Assembly (NCBI RefSeq): GCF_027942865.1
Contig: NC_134509.1
Location: 21,252,697 to 21,316,696, forward strand
Length of the DNA: 64,000 nt
Direction of reading: 5' to 3'
DNA from: Odontesthes bonariensis
Lineage: Eukaryota; Chordata; Actinopteri; Atheriniformes; Atherinopsidae
Below, piece by piece: positions 1-13,030 of this stretch. The notes beneath the pieces were generated by a model. That model was not told the origin of the DNA and ran no database searches. It saw nothing but the letters and a program-made list of their open reading frames with translations. Each line of letters opens with the position of its first letter. Position 1 is the stretch's first letter. Position numbers and translations under genes: made by a program.

Positions 1-1717
1 CTGGAACAATCTTTCTGGGAGGTAACTGTGCTAACCACCTTACCACAGTGCTCCCCAGGATGCAATATAGTTACCCTTAACCAAATCTAAAATCTTACTC
101 AATTTGTCACAAAGGCAAAAACATCCACCACATGATCGCTAAAATAACCAAAATTTAAGCCTACATCTGTTATTACTCCTAAACTTGGCATGCCACACAG
201 GGGGATGGGACCCAGAATGACGTGCACAGGGCAGTGCATCGCCTTTGGATCCCTATTTCAGTTATTAGACTGATTTAAGAGGAGAGATAAACTCCAATCC
301 TCAACCAAATGAAGTTAAGCCCAACCAGGAAGGGACAGAACTATGTTGTAGTTGTTTGTGTTTAAATGAAAACCAGCAAAATGTTGTCCATGAGGGTGAT
401 GGTCACCTGGTAATAAGAATGTATTTCAGCCCTAACCACGATCTTTCTTCTGACCCTAATGTAAAAATAATGTCTGATCTGATGTGGAAATGCTCGAGCT
501 GTATTTCCCACCTGCCACTTGTGGGGGTGGTACTTTACATAATTATGGATCATATTTAAGGGCATGAACCATCAACCTATATGATCATTTCAACTGGAGG
601 ACTTATTAGAAAGGACTCTGACCTCTTTGGCTGATGAATGATGAGCCTGAGTGTTTTACTGATACACAGTAATAAAGCAATCATCTGAGCCAGAGTCCAG
701 AGTGAGCTTTGAAAGCATATATAAATGTAGTTATCTAAATTCTCATGCACAAGAGCTCACTAACTCACCCATTTCTTCAAATCACATCCCGTTTCCCTTC
801 TCTGAGTTATTAAATATTCCATTTTTTTCCTAAAATTTCTGACCTAATTGGTCTGAATAAAGTGTTAAATGTTGATACCAGGTGAGTTATCATGATAACA
901 AAAGTCTTGAAGACTAACTTTATTTTTCAGGACACCAGGAAAGCACTTCTTCTCTTTAACCTGTGCATGATAATTCAAACAGAACCACCTGTCAGATCAT
1001 TATTATCATTATTCTTTTCTGACAGCTTCCTTATCCCACAACCGTCAAGTCATTCCTACAATATCTCTCAATCTAATCTCTGACTATCGCTGCTGAACAG
1101 CTTCGAAATTTCCTCACTGACCCACATCTGCTCAATGCTGCACACATCCTCAAACCCTGTCGAGCCAAAATCAGACTGCATATATATTTTCCATTAGATT
1201 TGTAGAATGGACAAACAGAAGAATAGTTATTTCCTACAACACGTTTGCCAAATACAAATGTTTGAACAAGCTTCTCTTTATCTTTAACACACTTTGTGCT
1301 TGCTATGTGCCTTAGAACTTCCTCTTAGCAGCTTTCTGAGTCATTTTTTAAAAACAAAATTCTACTAATTGGCTGTCATTAGGGGCAGGGTTGCATTTGA
1401 GAGCCCCACAACACCAGCATAAAGTAAATGTCCTTAATACACCTTTATGTGTTAGTTATATCACATTTGATTTGACATTCATCCAAAGCCAAACGTAAAG
1501 AAAACATGTAATATGTATCTAATTATCAGGGGAAATTCCATTTAATTCTGTAAAAAGAAAAAAAGGGTTGTTTTTTCAAAAGATAGTGGGAGAGGGTGTT
1601 TAAAGAATAAAGTCACGTTGTAAAGGCGTTACTCATCTACAGACTTTGCTCTTTGGGAACACAAAAGTACCAGATTTCCACACGTCTTTCAGTGTTGTTG
1701 CATCAGTTACACTCTTT

Positions 1718-1801
<84 letters not shown>

Positions 1802-1980
1802 CCAAACTATGCCACAATTTACGTTTTTCACTTACAGGATACTTCATTATTGATGCACTACAGTTTGAAAATGGAGTATGTTTCTTTGCTGAAGCGGACT
1901 GGGTCGTCAAACATCGTGCTTTTAGCTCACAGTTGAGCTATTTCCACTTAAAGCTGCTGTGTGTCATGATGAGTAGGCGG
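1..1980. other. No supportable gene; AT-rich flank
   Basis: I found no exon with both convincing splice sites and a protein-like frame in this stretch. The reading frames here are short and have no recognisable motif. The only clear structure is the (AT)n tract listed separately. The part next to 1980 becomes GC-richer and probably leads into the p4hb promoter. Confidence 0.6.
1720..1799. repeat. (AT)n dinucleotide microsatellite
   Basis: About 80 bp of uninterrupted alternating A and T lies roughly 470 bp upstream of the p4hb start codon. Frames through it give only Ile-Tyr repeats and are not genes. Its length is likely polymorphic and may be wrong in an assembly. Confidence 0.97.
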
Positions 1981-2271
1981 CAGAGCGCAGGCAGCGCCTC
2001 TCTTTCACTTCCAGGTGCAGTCCGCTGCGGTCCAGTCACAATTCAACACGAACTGCTTTCGGCCTGATAAAGGCGCATGCGCACTGCAGCTGACCCCTCC
2101 GGTTTCTGCGTGCACTGCCACGTTAGTAGCGGTACACACAAAATACCAGCTACTCTCCCAACCCCAAGGAAGGAAAAGGACCAGAAACCGAGACGAATTT
2201 CTGAACCAACTCGTCGCTGACCGTGTCTGCTGCTCCCGCGTCCCTGTGAGGAAGAATAATCGACGGCAACT
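1980..2271 (+). promoter_or_regulatory. p4hb: p4hb promoter and 5' UTR region
   Basis: This GC-rich stretch precedes the p4hb ATG. It contains a perfect NRF-1-type palindrome, GCGCATGCGC, at 2073-2082, a common element of TATA-less housekeeping promoters. I looked for a canonical ER-stress element (CCAAT-N9-CCACG), which mammalian P4HB-class genes may carry. I saw only an isolated CCACG near 2117, with no CCAAT at the right spacing. The transcription start cannot be fixed from sequence alone. Confidence 0.5.
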
Positions 2272-3711
2272 ATGTTTAAGCTTTTGCTCTTGTGTACGCT
2301 GGCTGTGGCCAGCAGGGCTGAGATCGCCGAGGAAGAAGATGTCCTGGTGCTGAAGAAAAGTAACTTCGACGAGGCTCTTCAGGCTTACCCGAACATGCTG
2401 GTTGAATTCTGTAAGTAAAGCGAGCGACTGAGCGTCTGCGGCTAACGCTAGTTAGCTTCGCCCCGCGGATACGCCGGCTGCAGAGCTAGCTGAGTTAAGC
2501 TGGTGGTGATGTTAGCATTAAACTTTGACACTTGTGACAAGTTGCTGCTGGTAGCCGCTAAAGCACTGATGTTAGTTCAGTTCTGCATCCATGCGTGACT
2601 CCCTTACCCAGTGACCCAACTGCCGCTGCTAAAACAAACAGCCCGTTTCTTATCGGAGTTGTCTTTGTACAGCTTCTTATCAGAATTGACAAGCTAGCGT
2701 CGAGGATGCCTAAATATTGTGATTTTATTTGAATGTGGCACAACTGCGCGACTTGATTTGCTAACCACTTCAAAATGTAGCCTCTACTCCTTATTTACTA
2801 TTTAAAATCATCTTCTCCACCCCGGTGTGTAAGAACTTGGTTCATGTAACGTTTTAGGACATTAGTCGGCGCGTGCGTTAAACGTTTAGGAACGTTGGTC
2901 GTTCTAACTGAAGTCTAAATCTGTGAAGCGCCGTAAGTTTCGATTGCCTGTTGTGGTTTCACACAGTTACTCTCACTTGTCGCTCAACTCTGAGCGCATT
3001 TGACTCGGATCTAGTCTTAAATTGAGGCTAGTTATTTTCCAGCAAACCGGGGTTAGTTTTTTGTGTTGGCAAAGATTTAAACAGGCCGCATCTTCGGAGC
3101 CCCCCGGGCCCATCGCGCTACACTTTTTGTTGGATCGTTGACCTGAGAGATGTTCGGACCAGTCAGATGTGGCCCAGTGGAACACTGTCCAATGATGTCG
3201 GGATGGGAGGGATCGAGGCCCTGTTGGCCCACGTATGTCTCAGCTGGGCGGGATCTAGCGTGAAATGCGGAGCTAGGTTGACGTGTACTTTGCGAAAGTT
3301 GATATTGCGTATATGTTGACTGGACTTGGACAAGGAAGTTTAATAGATTAACGACAAGTGCAGGTGATGCAGTGGGAGGATCATTTATTTGACGTGTCAC
3401 TTCTGCTTGGATTTTGATCTGTTTGAAATGCGTGTTAGACTTGGAAAAAAAAGTTCACTTTGAGGCCTTAACTTACAATTAAGATGCAGATACAGAGCAG
3501 AATTAAACTCATCTGGGATTTTTGTGGCTTGATTTAAACTCCTGCACCTTTTTTTTTTTTTTTTTTTTTTTTGTTAAGTTCAAACACTTAACAGAAAAAC
3601 CTGTTTGCCAGGTTTCTTTTCCTCTTGTTTTGTAGAGTAATCAGCCCTGATCTGGTCTCATAAGATGTGCCCAAAAGTTGAGGCTTTCTACGTTTTATCT
3701 CATTAGTTGAA

Positions 3712-3742
<31 letters not shown>

Positions 3743-6700
3743 TTGTAAATCACGATAAACTATCGTTGTTTGAAGTCCCCTTTAATTTATTAAATTTGTG
3801 CACATATTTAGCTGCAACCCTAACCTCCGTATGTGGTCCACAGATGCACATACAAATTAAGATGCGACGAGTTAAACTCGTCCTGGATTTTTGTGGCTGG
3901 ACTTGTGCTCCTGCTCCCGTCCTTCATTTAAAGTTGTATTTGACAGAAAAACATGTTTGCCAACTTTGTTTTGTTTAATGATCAGTTTGTGCCCAAATAT
4001 CAAGACTTTTTCAGATTTATCTTGTTACTTAAATGCCTTTTGGTAACTTTTTTAAAATCATGATGGATTATTCTTGTGTAAAATTTCTCTCCAACCCTAA
4101 CTTCTGTACGTGATCCACAGATGCACCGTGGTGCGGCCACTGCAAGGCCCTGGCTCCAGAGTTCGCCAAGGCTGCTGGCATGCTGAAGGCCGAGAGTTCA
4201 AGCATCCGCCTGGCTAAAGTGGACGCCACAGAGGAGGCCGAGCTGGCCCAAGAGTATGGCGTCCGGGGATACCCCACCATCAAGTTCTTCAAGGGTGGCG
4301 ATAAAGAGTCTCCCAAAGAGTACTCTGGTGAGTAGTTGCGGGTTTCCAGAGCAGCCTTTGTTTGTTTCCGATGACTTAGCAGTGATGGCTAGCGTTGGAA
4401 AGTTAATTCAGAGGCAATTTTTTTGAGGATTTTATTGTTCCAGATATCTAGATAACATTCTGTTTTCTTTTAATTCGGTTTAGGATGTTTTTAAACATGT
4501 TCAGTGTCTCTGTCGCCACTCCCAGACTGTATAAACTTCATGAACCTTGACGATTAAACGGTAAAATACTGTTGGCTTGCATATTGGAAGACAAAAAGAA
4601 CTGGATCAGACAACCTGAGTGAGGCCGACTGACTGAAATATGATCTGCATAGCAGCAATAAACAGTGGGCCAGCCAATCGGCTTTCAGCTACATTCATGA
4701 GGCAGAAAGTGGGCCAGGCCTCCTCCACACGTTCCCCCCCATGCCGACGCTGAGCCGGGGCAGACATATGTGCATTTCTTCACGTCGCCTGGGCCTGGCT
4801 CTGTTTGGAATGGGAGGGGAGAGGAGGTTTGGAAGTGCTTTTGTGGAAATGACTACTCCTGGGTTAAATCCAGCTTCTAGAAGCACCTTTTTTTTTTCCC
4901 CCACTTCCCACGCGCTGCCCGAGAGGTCATAGCTCTGCGGAGACTTTGCGCTGTATCATTTCATCAACATGCATGAAAGCATGGGTGAAATTGCCACCAT
5001 GTTGCATCACCAGGTTCCTCTTTAAATTCACATTAATAGCAAAAGCCTCACTCTAAAGAAGGGTCAACATGTTTTTATGCTGTTGCATTTGGAGATGAAA
5101 GCTAACGAGCATCAGAGGAAGGTGTGAAAGCATTTAGTCAGAAAATACACAAGTGGTCTCTTTTTCTTTCTTTCTTTTTTTTTTTTTTTGCTTTGAGACT
5201 GCAGATTTATGAAGGGTGTCTCTGTGCCGTTCGACCACAGAGGCTCTGCACATTCAGTTAAGCATCTGTTACCCTCATTGGTTGTAGAATTTCTAGCTGT
5301 GCTCTGCTGCATGTCCGCCTGAGCCAACGCAGACTGACATACTTGTCCTATTGTCTGGTTTTTGGTTGTGGTGGCAGCTGGCAGACAGGCAGATGACATG
5401 GTCAACTGGCTGAAGAAGCGTACCGGGCCGGCCGTCACCACCCTCAATGAGGTCACCGAAGCTGAATCTCTGATCGCTGACAATGAAGTGGCAGTCATCG
5501 GATTCTTTAAGGTGGGAGTCCGAACACAACATGTTTGCAGCATATTCCAGTTCGTTTATCATTGCCAACATTAAGCTGTGAGGCTGATGTTTGTTGACTT
5601 AAGTCATAATAATGTAAGAATCGGTTTCAGTTTTGTATCTAAAGGTCAGTTTTTGTGTGTTTGTAGGATGCAGCATCTGCTGGTGCCAAAGCCTACGAAA
5701 AAGCGGCCGACGCCACAGACGATGTCCCCTTCGCCGTGACCTCCAGCGACGCCATTTACTCAAAGTTTGAGGTGTCCAAGGACGGCATAGTCCTCTTCAA
5801 GAAGGTGAACCGAAGTTCAAGTCTATTTCCTCCATGTCCTGTCCATGTACTGGTTGTTGGAGCCCCGATGCTTGCTAAGGCTCGATTATATAAAGTGGTT
5901 ACTTGGTCCGTTGCGTCGTCACAATATTTCATAATTGGGTTATTTGAACACTTGTTTCAGCTTATGAAACAAACATATGTTTAAGCATTCATGACCAAGT
6001 TGGCGAAGGACTCCCCACTGACTTTTTGATCTACATTTTTTGGAAATTGGATGCTGCAAACTGCGCAGCATCCACTATCCAGTGCTAATCTTGGCCTGTC
6101 TGAGGTCACTTAATATTTTACACATTCATTGACCTTTCAGTCAGTGGCTGGATCTCACTGGTGAATGACCAGCAGCTGTTTCAGGTTACGGCCCTTCTTC
6201 CAAGTAGTCCATGTTATCTAACGGCAGAGGCTGAACAAATTGAGCTGAATTTCATCCTTTAAGCCCAAAAAGGCCTTTGTCTTGTTACTTATTGACATTT
6301 ACTCCAACAGAGGTGCTATTCGGAAGCTTACTGGTCAAGGTTTGCAAGCTAACTTGAGATTTAATCCTGGGTTTGCACGTATAAAAAAAAAAACAATTTA
6401 CCACGATGATGCACCGCAGAAACTTTCAGTCTTCCCCCACAGCGGGTAATGTTAAAGATGAAGGGTTATCAAAAGACATGACCGAGGGATCAGTCGATAC
6501 CGAAGATGAGGTTCTATACGACTTAAACTCTTCAGCATCCTCGTGAGAAATGTCTGAGCTGCTTTTCTGAAAGATTTGCAGGTCATTCTGTAACAGTTTC
6601 AGGGCTGATGCGTCAATGAGAATAAATGTAATCAGCTCTTTGCTATAGATGGATGTACTCTGGCTTTTAAATTCTGATGTGCTTTATGGTGCCATTTTCA

Positions 6701-9700
6701 CCCCTTTTTTTTTTTTTTTTTTTTTTGGTATTATAATTTTAAAATCATTTAAACATCCGTGTGATTGGTCATCTGGTGCCATGCCTTCACAAGGCATGGC
6801 ACCAGAGAGTCGGACATCTTGGCTGACACTGAGCTGATGACCACTGCTGTGTGACTGCCTGACAAGGTTACAGTTCCTAGGGTCTGATGATCAAAAGATA
6901 TTCTTGGTATATTGAACTTGCTCCATAGGAAACGCCCTGTAGTTCATGTATCCTCCTTATCAGCAAAGCAGTATCTCTGTCTACGTGTAGATTTGTCCAA
7001 CTGGGCCAAAGTCCAAGTGTCTGTCACTAAGATTAAGGCAAAAGCAGCTATAAAGCATGAATGAAAGCGAAATCTTTTCATATTCTGCCATATTCACCGA
7101 CCAGCTTTACACCTTGTACCATCATGGTTACAGATCATGATCATTTCATGCAGCCTTTGTTGCTTCAGCGTGAAGCGGCTTTAAATATCTCTGCCTTCAG
7201 AGTGCTGGATGGTCATCTTTCATGTTGGCACATCATTGGCCTCTGGTGCTCTTACCTCCTGCTGCCTTTGTTTGGCTTCAGGTTCATGCCGGTAACTTTA
7301 CTCTGATGTGAACACTGTTGACATGTAGGCTGCAGTTAAGCAAACCCTCCCAAAGCAAGCGGCTCAGTTTTAATAAAATGCAGGGGGGGGGTTCGACTTG
7401 TTTATTGCAGTTGGGTTTGGAGTTGAGTTTCAGAGCCCATAAGTCTGCCAGTAAGGGCTGCTTGGCAGAACTTTACCAGCTGCTATTCTTGATGCCCAAT
7501 AAAAGTCAGTTTGGCCTGCTGGGGGCTTTTAAGTTTGTCTGGTAAATCTATGTTTGGTGTTCACAGGCAGATTAGGTGTGACCCCGTTGATTATTTATGT
7601 CAAGTGTTTCTATGTTTTCTTTGCAGTTTGATGAGGGACGTAACACCTTTGATGGAGAGCTGACCAAAGAAAAACTTCTGGCTTTTGTCAAGGCTAACCA
7701 GCTGCCCCTGGTCATCGAGTTCACTGAACAGGTAATCAGCGGGCGCCACTCGCACCATCTATGTCTGTGTAAATCAAACTGGGGTTAACACATGTGGAAC
7801 TTGTTGTTTTTTTTTTTATGCAGACTGCCCCAAAAATCTTTGGTGGGGACATCAAGTCCCACATCCTGATGTTTCTGCCCAAAGCTGCTTCAGATTTCCA
7901 GGATAAAATGGACCAGTTTAAGAAAGCTGCCGCAGGATTCAAGGGCCAGGTAGGTCAACCATCAGAGCAAAGAAAAAAACCTACTGGATATTACAGATGC
8001 AGCTTTCTTAAATTTGTTGTGAGCCCCAATAGGCGAGTCAAGTTGAGGAATTGTGAGAGAGATCTGGGGATATGAGATAAAGGCTCAGAATAAAGTCAAA
8101 GAATTGATTTCCTCCATCTCGCCGTCCAGATCCTGTTCATCTTCATCGACAGCGACGTTGACGACAACCAGCGCATCTTGGAGTTCTTCGGCCTGAAGAA
8201 AGAGGAGTGCCCCGCCATCCGCCTCATCACCTTGGAGGATGAGATGACCAAGTACAAGCCAGAGAGCAGCGACATCTCTGCAGAAAGCATCACTGAATTC
8301 TGCACGCGCTTTGTTGACGGCAAACTAAAGGTGAGGGACTGTAGCTCCATGTCTAACATGCTTTGTTGAGGGTTGTCCTGTTGCTAACATGGAATCAGAT
8401 GTATACTGATGTAACTGTTTAACTGTCTGCAGCCTCACCTCATGAGCCAGGACATCACTGACGACTGGGACAAAAACCCCGTCAAGGTCTTGGTGGGCAA
8501 AAACTTTGAAGAAGTTGCATTTAATCCTACAAAGAACGTCTTTGTGGAATTCTGTAAGTGTCTTGTCGTATAGCTCTGCTTTTTGGCTTATTTTAATTTC
8601 TTTAGGAGCTTAATTTTTCCATCAACAGCCTGAAGAAAACATTTCTACGGCCCTTTTTGTACATACAAGTTTAGTTGCTCTGGCTTTGGAGATTTGTCAA
8701 AGCGTTTTAATTCCGTCAGAAACTTGAATCTCACTAAGCCCTCTCCAAATATCTACGGGCTCACTCTGAAGGCTCCTCATACACTCTCAGCCCCCCAGTA
8801 TCTAAATTAATTTGTCACCAGTCACTGGTGCTGAGAAGGTCAAGTTAAATATAACTGCAGGGTTATTTTTATAGCAATCCCGGTCTAAATTGTGCACTAT
8901 TTTAGGAGGATTTTCCATTTCTGGCAGTTAAATACAGTATATGGGCAGTCATGCACAGTGACAGGGTGGGGGCCCATATTCCCTGACAGGTGATGGAGTT
9001 TCCTAGAGAATCAAATTGGATTCAGGCCACAAGGTTTATGCTGCACATAACTGCACCAGGCGGGTGAAAGAGGATGTGTCGGACCATAATTTAACATGCT
9101 GGCAGGAAAAAGTTCTGCTACATTATACAAACTCCTGCATCACTGTAGTCTTAATCATCCATAAATACTGCTGTTAAGACATTGTAGTAATGATTAGGAA
9201 GTTTGTTCATTATGTGAAGCCGGTGCCTGGATGTCATGTTTTGAAATGGTCACAATTCCAGTTGTTTCCTCATGTTTTTTTTTTTTTTGTGTTATTGTAG
9301 ATGCACCTTGGTGCGGACACTGCAAACAGCTGGCTCCCATCTGGGAGAAGCTGGGAGAGAAATACAAGGACAGCGCAGACACCATCGTGGCCAAGATGGA
9401 CTCCACTGTCAACGAGATCGAGACAGTTAAAGTCCACAGTTTCCCTACTCTGAAGTTCTTCCCTGCAGGAGATGAACGCAAGGTGAGCATCCCATCTCTC
9501 ACATGGCAGCTGAGGCCCTACTTTCTGTAAAATGTATCATCTTCCTTTGGGTTTCCACCCTCTCTGATACAATGGCTCATCAGGGCAAGTTTTCCCCATG
9601 TGCCCATTCAGTCCATCCATCAGTTTCCTCCTGATATAAATTACTTTCCTTCAGAGTTGAGAGGTTCGTAGATTAAAAATCATTGTCACGGGGGCTTTCC

Positions 9701-11490
9701 TGGTGTCCTCGGCGTCTCCTGATTCAGCAACGTTAACCATGTCCAGAGACCTGAGCCTGCAGTACGTTTAGCACCTTTATGTTTGCTTCTTAAAGCTTCC
9801 GGCTCTATGATCTCACTCGCTTTGAGACGGCCTGCACATGCCTCACTTCATCGCCTGTTCACCAGCTGTAAATTAGTGGTGTATATATCGGGGTCGCTGC
9901 ATAGTAAGTCTCTGGATTAGCCCCTGACCCTACTTGGATGAGGCATGTGGTGTCTAAGAAAGAATTGGCCTTGAGCTGCTGTGTGACGGGCCGTCTGGAC
10001 CGTTATAAATCGGTTCCCTTGCAGTAATTTGTTTTCTAAAACTGGTTTAAATTGAAACTGATATTCATCCCTCTGACCTGGTGCATTTGTCTTCTTCACT
10101 GCTGATTATCTGATATTTCATAGATGGATGTTAAACGCGTGCATTCACGCTTGTTTTCGGCACTTTCATCAGAAATCTCTTCTCACCAACAGGTGATCGA
10201 CTACAATGGGGAGAGAACGCTGGAGGGCTTCACAAAGTTCCTGGAAAGTGGTGGCAAGGAGGGTGGAGCCCCCGCAGCAGACGATGAGGATGAAGAGCTG
10301 GACGGAGATGTGAGCTCATCTTAACCACAGCTTTTAGACAAATGTGTAGTTTCAGCCTCAAACGGATTAAGAAATGCCGCGTAAATTTGTTTTCGAGCCA
10401 AGACGACCTTACCAAATATCATCTTTGACATGTTATGACGTTAAGCAGGAGGTGCTCTGATTCTGACTGCATCAGGTGTGCATCACATGCACATCATTCA
10501 AAGCTTCTCCAGCAACGATGTGCTTCACTATCATCTGTTAAAGTGGGAACATCCGGTGAGAGAGAACTGCAAGTGTAACGTTTGCCACATAAATCTGCTC
10601 CGCTGTGGGCAGCCCTTCAGCACAAATACAGCAAACTTTATTTACATTTCAAGTTGCAGGTGGTTTGATAACTTGTATCCTGTCCTGTAGTCTGAAGATG
10701 TTGATTTAACCAAATTAGACGCAGCTGGTTCTGGTTTCCAAAAATCCCCCAAAACTCATCAAAGCAGGAATTCTGAACCCTGAGGATTAGATCGAAGTAT
10801 TTTTACTTTTATCCAAACCTTTCAGAGGCTTAATTTAAAGATCTTCTGCTGGATAGCTGCTGCAGTTCCTCAGTCACACATGCAGAGATGCATTCAAACA
10901 CCTGCCTTTTGTGTGGGGACTTTTGGTACGGGGGGATCCTCTGTTCCAACACCTTCCCTCTCCACTATGTCCACCCTTCTCAGAAGTCTAATTGCAGCCC
11001 AGTCAGCAGCAGGCCTGTGATGCCTGCTGCAGCTGTCGCAGCTGTTTTCTGGGCTTTGCTGGGAGACCTGAGCCTCCCGATAAAAGTGGCACGTGCACTG
11101 CAGGCTCACACTGGACTCAAAGGAATATCCCTGTAAGATGAAGATGTCATCGATGCGGCGGGCTGTGGTTGTTATGTTTATTATCACTCGTGTCCTCTCC
11201 TCAGTTGCATCTATCTCAGCCTTTTGGTGCTCGGACGTCTTTTTGGTTCCAGCAGAAAATATCTAATTGTTATAAATGCTGACGCAGCTGAAGCCTCGTG
11301 GGTCTGAAACCGCTCGCTTTGTATCGCTACATCTCGTGCAGCTTCTGGGTCCAGTTCATGATCACTTTACCACAAGTTCTCCATGTCTTGATCACTGACT
11401 TGTCCTCCGTTTGTTGTCCAGGATTTGGAAGATGTGGACGACGATTCTGACGGCGAGGGCGGAGATAGTGACGGACACGACGAGTTGTAA
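2272..11490 (+). CDS. p4hb: Protein disulfide-isomerase (prolyl 4-hydroxylase beta subunit)
   Basis: Coding exons: 2272-2410, 4121-4327, 5378-5511, 5667-5804, 7627-7731, 7824-7949, 8130-8330, 8433-8553, 9301-9482, 10193-10309 and 11422-11490. They sum to 1539 nt, or 512 residues, the usual family length, and all junctions are GT-AG. The protein has a signal peptide ([17 protein letters not shown]), an a domain with WCGHC at Cys51/Cys54, b and b' domains, the x-linker, and an a' domain with WCGHC at Cys395/Cys398. An acidic tail ends in HDEL, an ER-retrieval signal; mammals have KDEL. By family knowledge it forms, reduces and isomerises disulfides in the ER lumen. It is also the beta subunit of collagen prolyl 4-hydroxylase and the small subunit of the microsomal triglyceride transfer protein. 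The two CGHC-encoding exons both begin with the same phase-1 split Tyr codon, reflecting the ancient a/a' duplication. The start ATG is the only one in frame before the signal peptide. Confidence 0.97.
3474..4124 (+). repeat. Diverged tandem duplication in p4hb intron 1, including the exon 2 acceptor
   Basis: Unit 1 (about 3474-3848) and unit 2 (about 3849-4124) share collinear blocks. Examples are ATTAAGATGC near 3479 and 3856, GGATTTTTGTGGCT near 3518 and 3884, and GACAGAAAAAC/AACAGAAAAAC followed by TGTTTGCCA near 3590 and 3942. Unit 1 ends in a copy of the exon 2 acceptor context (ending CCACAGATGCAC at 3849), matching the real acceptor that ends at 4120. T-rich runs at about 3549-3571 and 3713-3736 differ between units. 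Confidence 0.7.
6772..6806. repeat. Perfect 16-bp hairpin in p4hb intron 4
   Basis: The arms TCTGGTGCCATGCCTT and AAGGCATGGCACCAGA are exact reverse complements separated by only CAC. This is far longer than expected by chance. It may be a cruciform-prone palindrome, the scar of a transposon with fused ends, or a structured intronic RNA. No flanking target duplication is obvious. Confidence 0.85.
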
Positions 11491-11967
11491 GCGGTCGCAG
11501 AGGAGAGAAAAGGAGAGCGGGCGAGAGAGACGAGTCCCACCCCAACCCTTCCAACCTGTCACCATCTTCACTTCCTCGTGGACCTTCCCTGTCCTGTGAA
11601 CATTTACGATTCCCCTTAAACTGCCTCTCAGCCGGTCGGTAACCCGACTTTACAGCCAGCCCGCCCGCCAGTCAGTCCATCAGTGACCGGCGCGGCAGTT
11701 TGTTTTTTGTTTTGTTTTTTCTTCGCCAGCTACATCTTCAGCCGTGCAACTTCTGGCCAGACTGGGCTTGTCCCTCGTGCTGGGGGAGGGGGCGGACTCT
11801 ATGGAACACCTCTGTGGGAGACCTCAACGCCTTGTCTACGAAGCTCCACATCAGCTGTTTGCCTTGAATATTTTCAACCAAAAGTTAAAGAAATGGCATT
11901 GAGATCCAGTTTTTTTTTTTTTTTTTTTTTTTTTTCAGAATGTTAATTTTTCTAGATGAGTTTGCTC

Positions 11968-12006
<39 letters not shown>

Positions 12007-13030
12007 CCTTGCCATTGTTCAGTGTGGGTTTGATTCGCCTGTGTTTGTTGGTAAGGGGGGGCTGCCAGTGTTCTCCCTCTGAAAGAAATCCAGAGGACCA
12101 GAGGTTTTGTGAGGTGGGTTTGTCAGGACTGATCTCTCAGGGGAAAAGGGGCCATCCTATGTGTTTTTTCTACTTTTATTTCTAAACAACGTCTTTATTT
12201 TAGTACACCCCACAGTTTGTCCAGTGTAGCACAAAAAGCCTCCCACCTCCACCTGTAGCCGAGACCGATTATTATCTTTCTTTCAGTGGGAGGGGTTCGT
12301 CGACTTTATTTCTACTTCTTCATTCCCGAATACTTTGGTTCTGTCTCCTCATATCCGCACGGCTACTGACTTATTTTTTTTCTACGGTTAACCTTTTGAG
12401 GAAAGTCCTATTTTATTTAATTACTGTCACATTGAGGTTTTTTTTTTTTTGTTTTTTAATTTAGGACTTGTTATTTTTAATGTATCATCATGCCCAGCTG
12501 TCGCCAGTTGGCCCTGTTGGGGCAGAGTTGGCCCCGGGACACACTCTTCAGACCTGGGGTGGTGGTTGGGGGGGCCGGCTCTGATCGGTCACACTGCATC
12601 CATGCCTAATCAGAGATTCACTGTGGTTACTAAAGCGGACGGAGATTGGTGCTGTTTACTGGTCAGTTCGGTCTGAGAGAAGTGTCTGTTTACATCAGAA
12701 GTGGGGAGGGAACAGTTGCACAGCCCCAACTCTCCCCCCCCACCCTTACTGTAACCTCTCCATCCCCTTTGGCTCTACTCGGCACCCTTGTTGCCACAGC
12801 GGTGTGTGAATGTGCTGTGTGACCTGTGGAGAATGTTTGCTGGAGTGAATGTACGGTGTGTTTGTTTGGCGAGGAGGGGGAGTGTGAGTAGAGCAGGGTG
12901 GTGAGTTGATCAGTCGGGCAACAATGAGAGGGGGGGGGGGGTACCTGATAAAGCATTCCATCATATTCAAATTAATGTGGAAAACGTGAAATGGTGGCCA
13001 ATAAATAAAATACATAAAAATGTGCCTTTT
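11491..13030 (+). terminator. p4hb: p4hb 3' UTR with polyadenylation signals
   Basis: After the TAA at 11488-11490 there is no further coding sequence. Overlapping AATAAA signals lie at 13000-13005 and 13004-13009. The UTR contains a T26 tract (11910-11935) and an A30 tract (11976-12005) 40 nt apart, plus G- and T-rich runs. The length, about 1.5 kb, is inferred from the signal position. Confidence 0.7.

Noticed and set aside
1646-1936. Reading frames across the AT repeat
   Set aside because: They encode only Ile-Tyr repeats from a microsatellite.
2015-2353. 112-codon plus-strand frame over the p4hb 5' UTR
   Set aside because: It overlaps the true p4hb start in another frame and matches no family.
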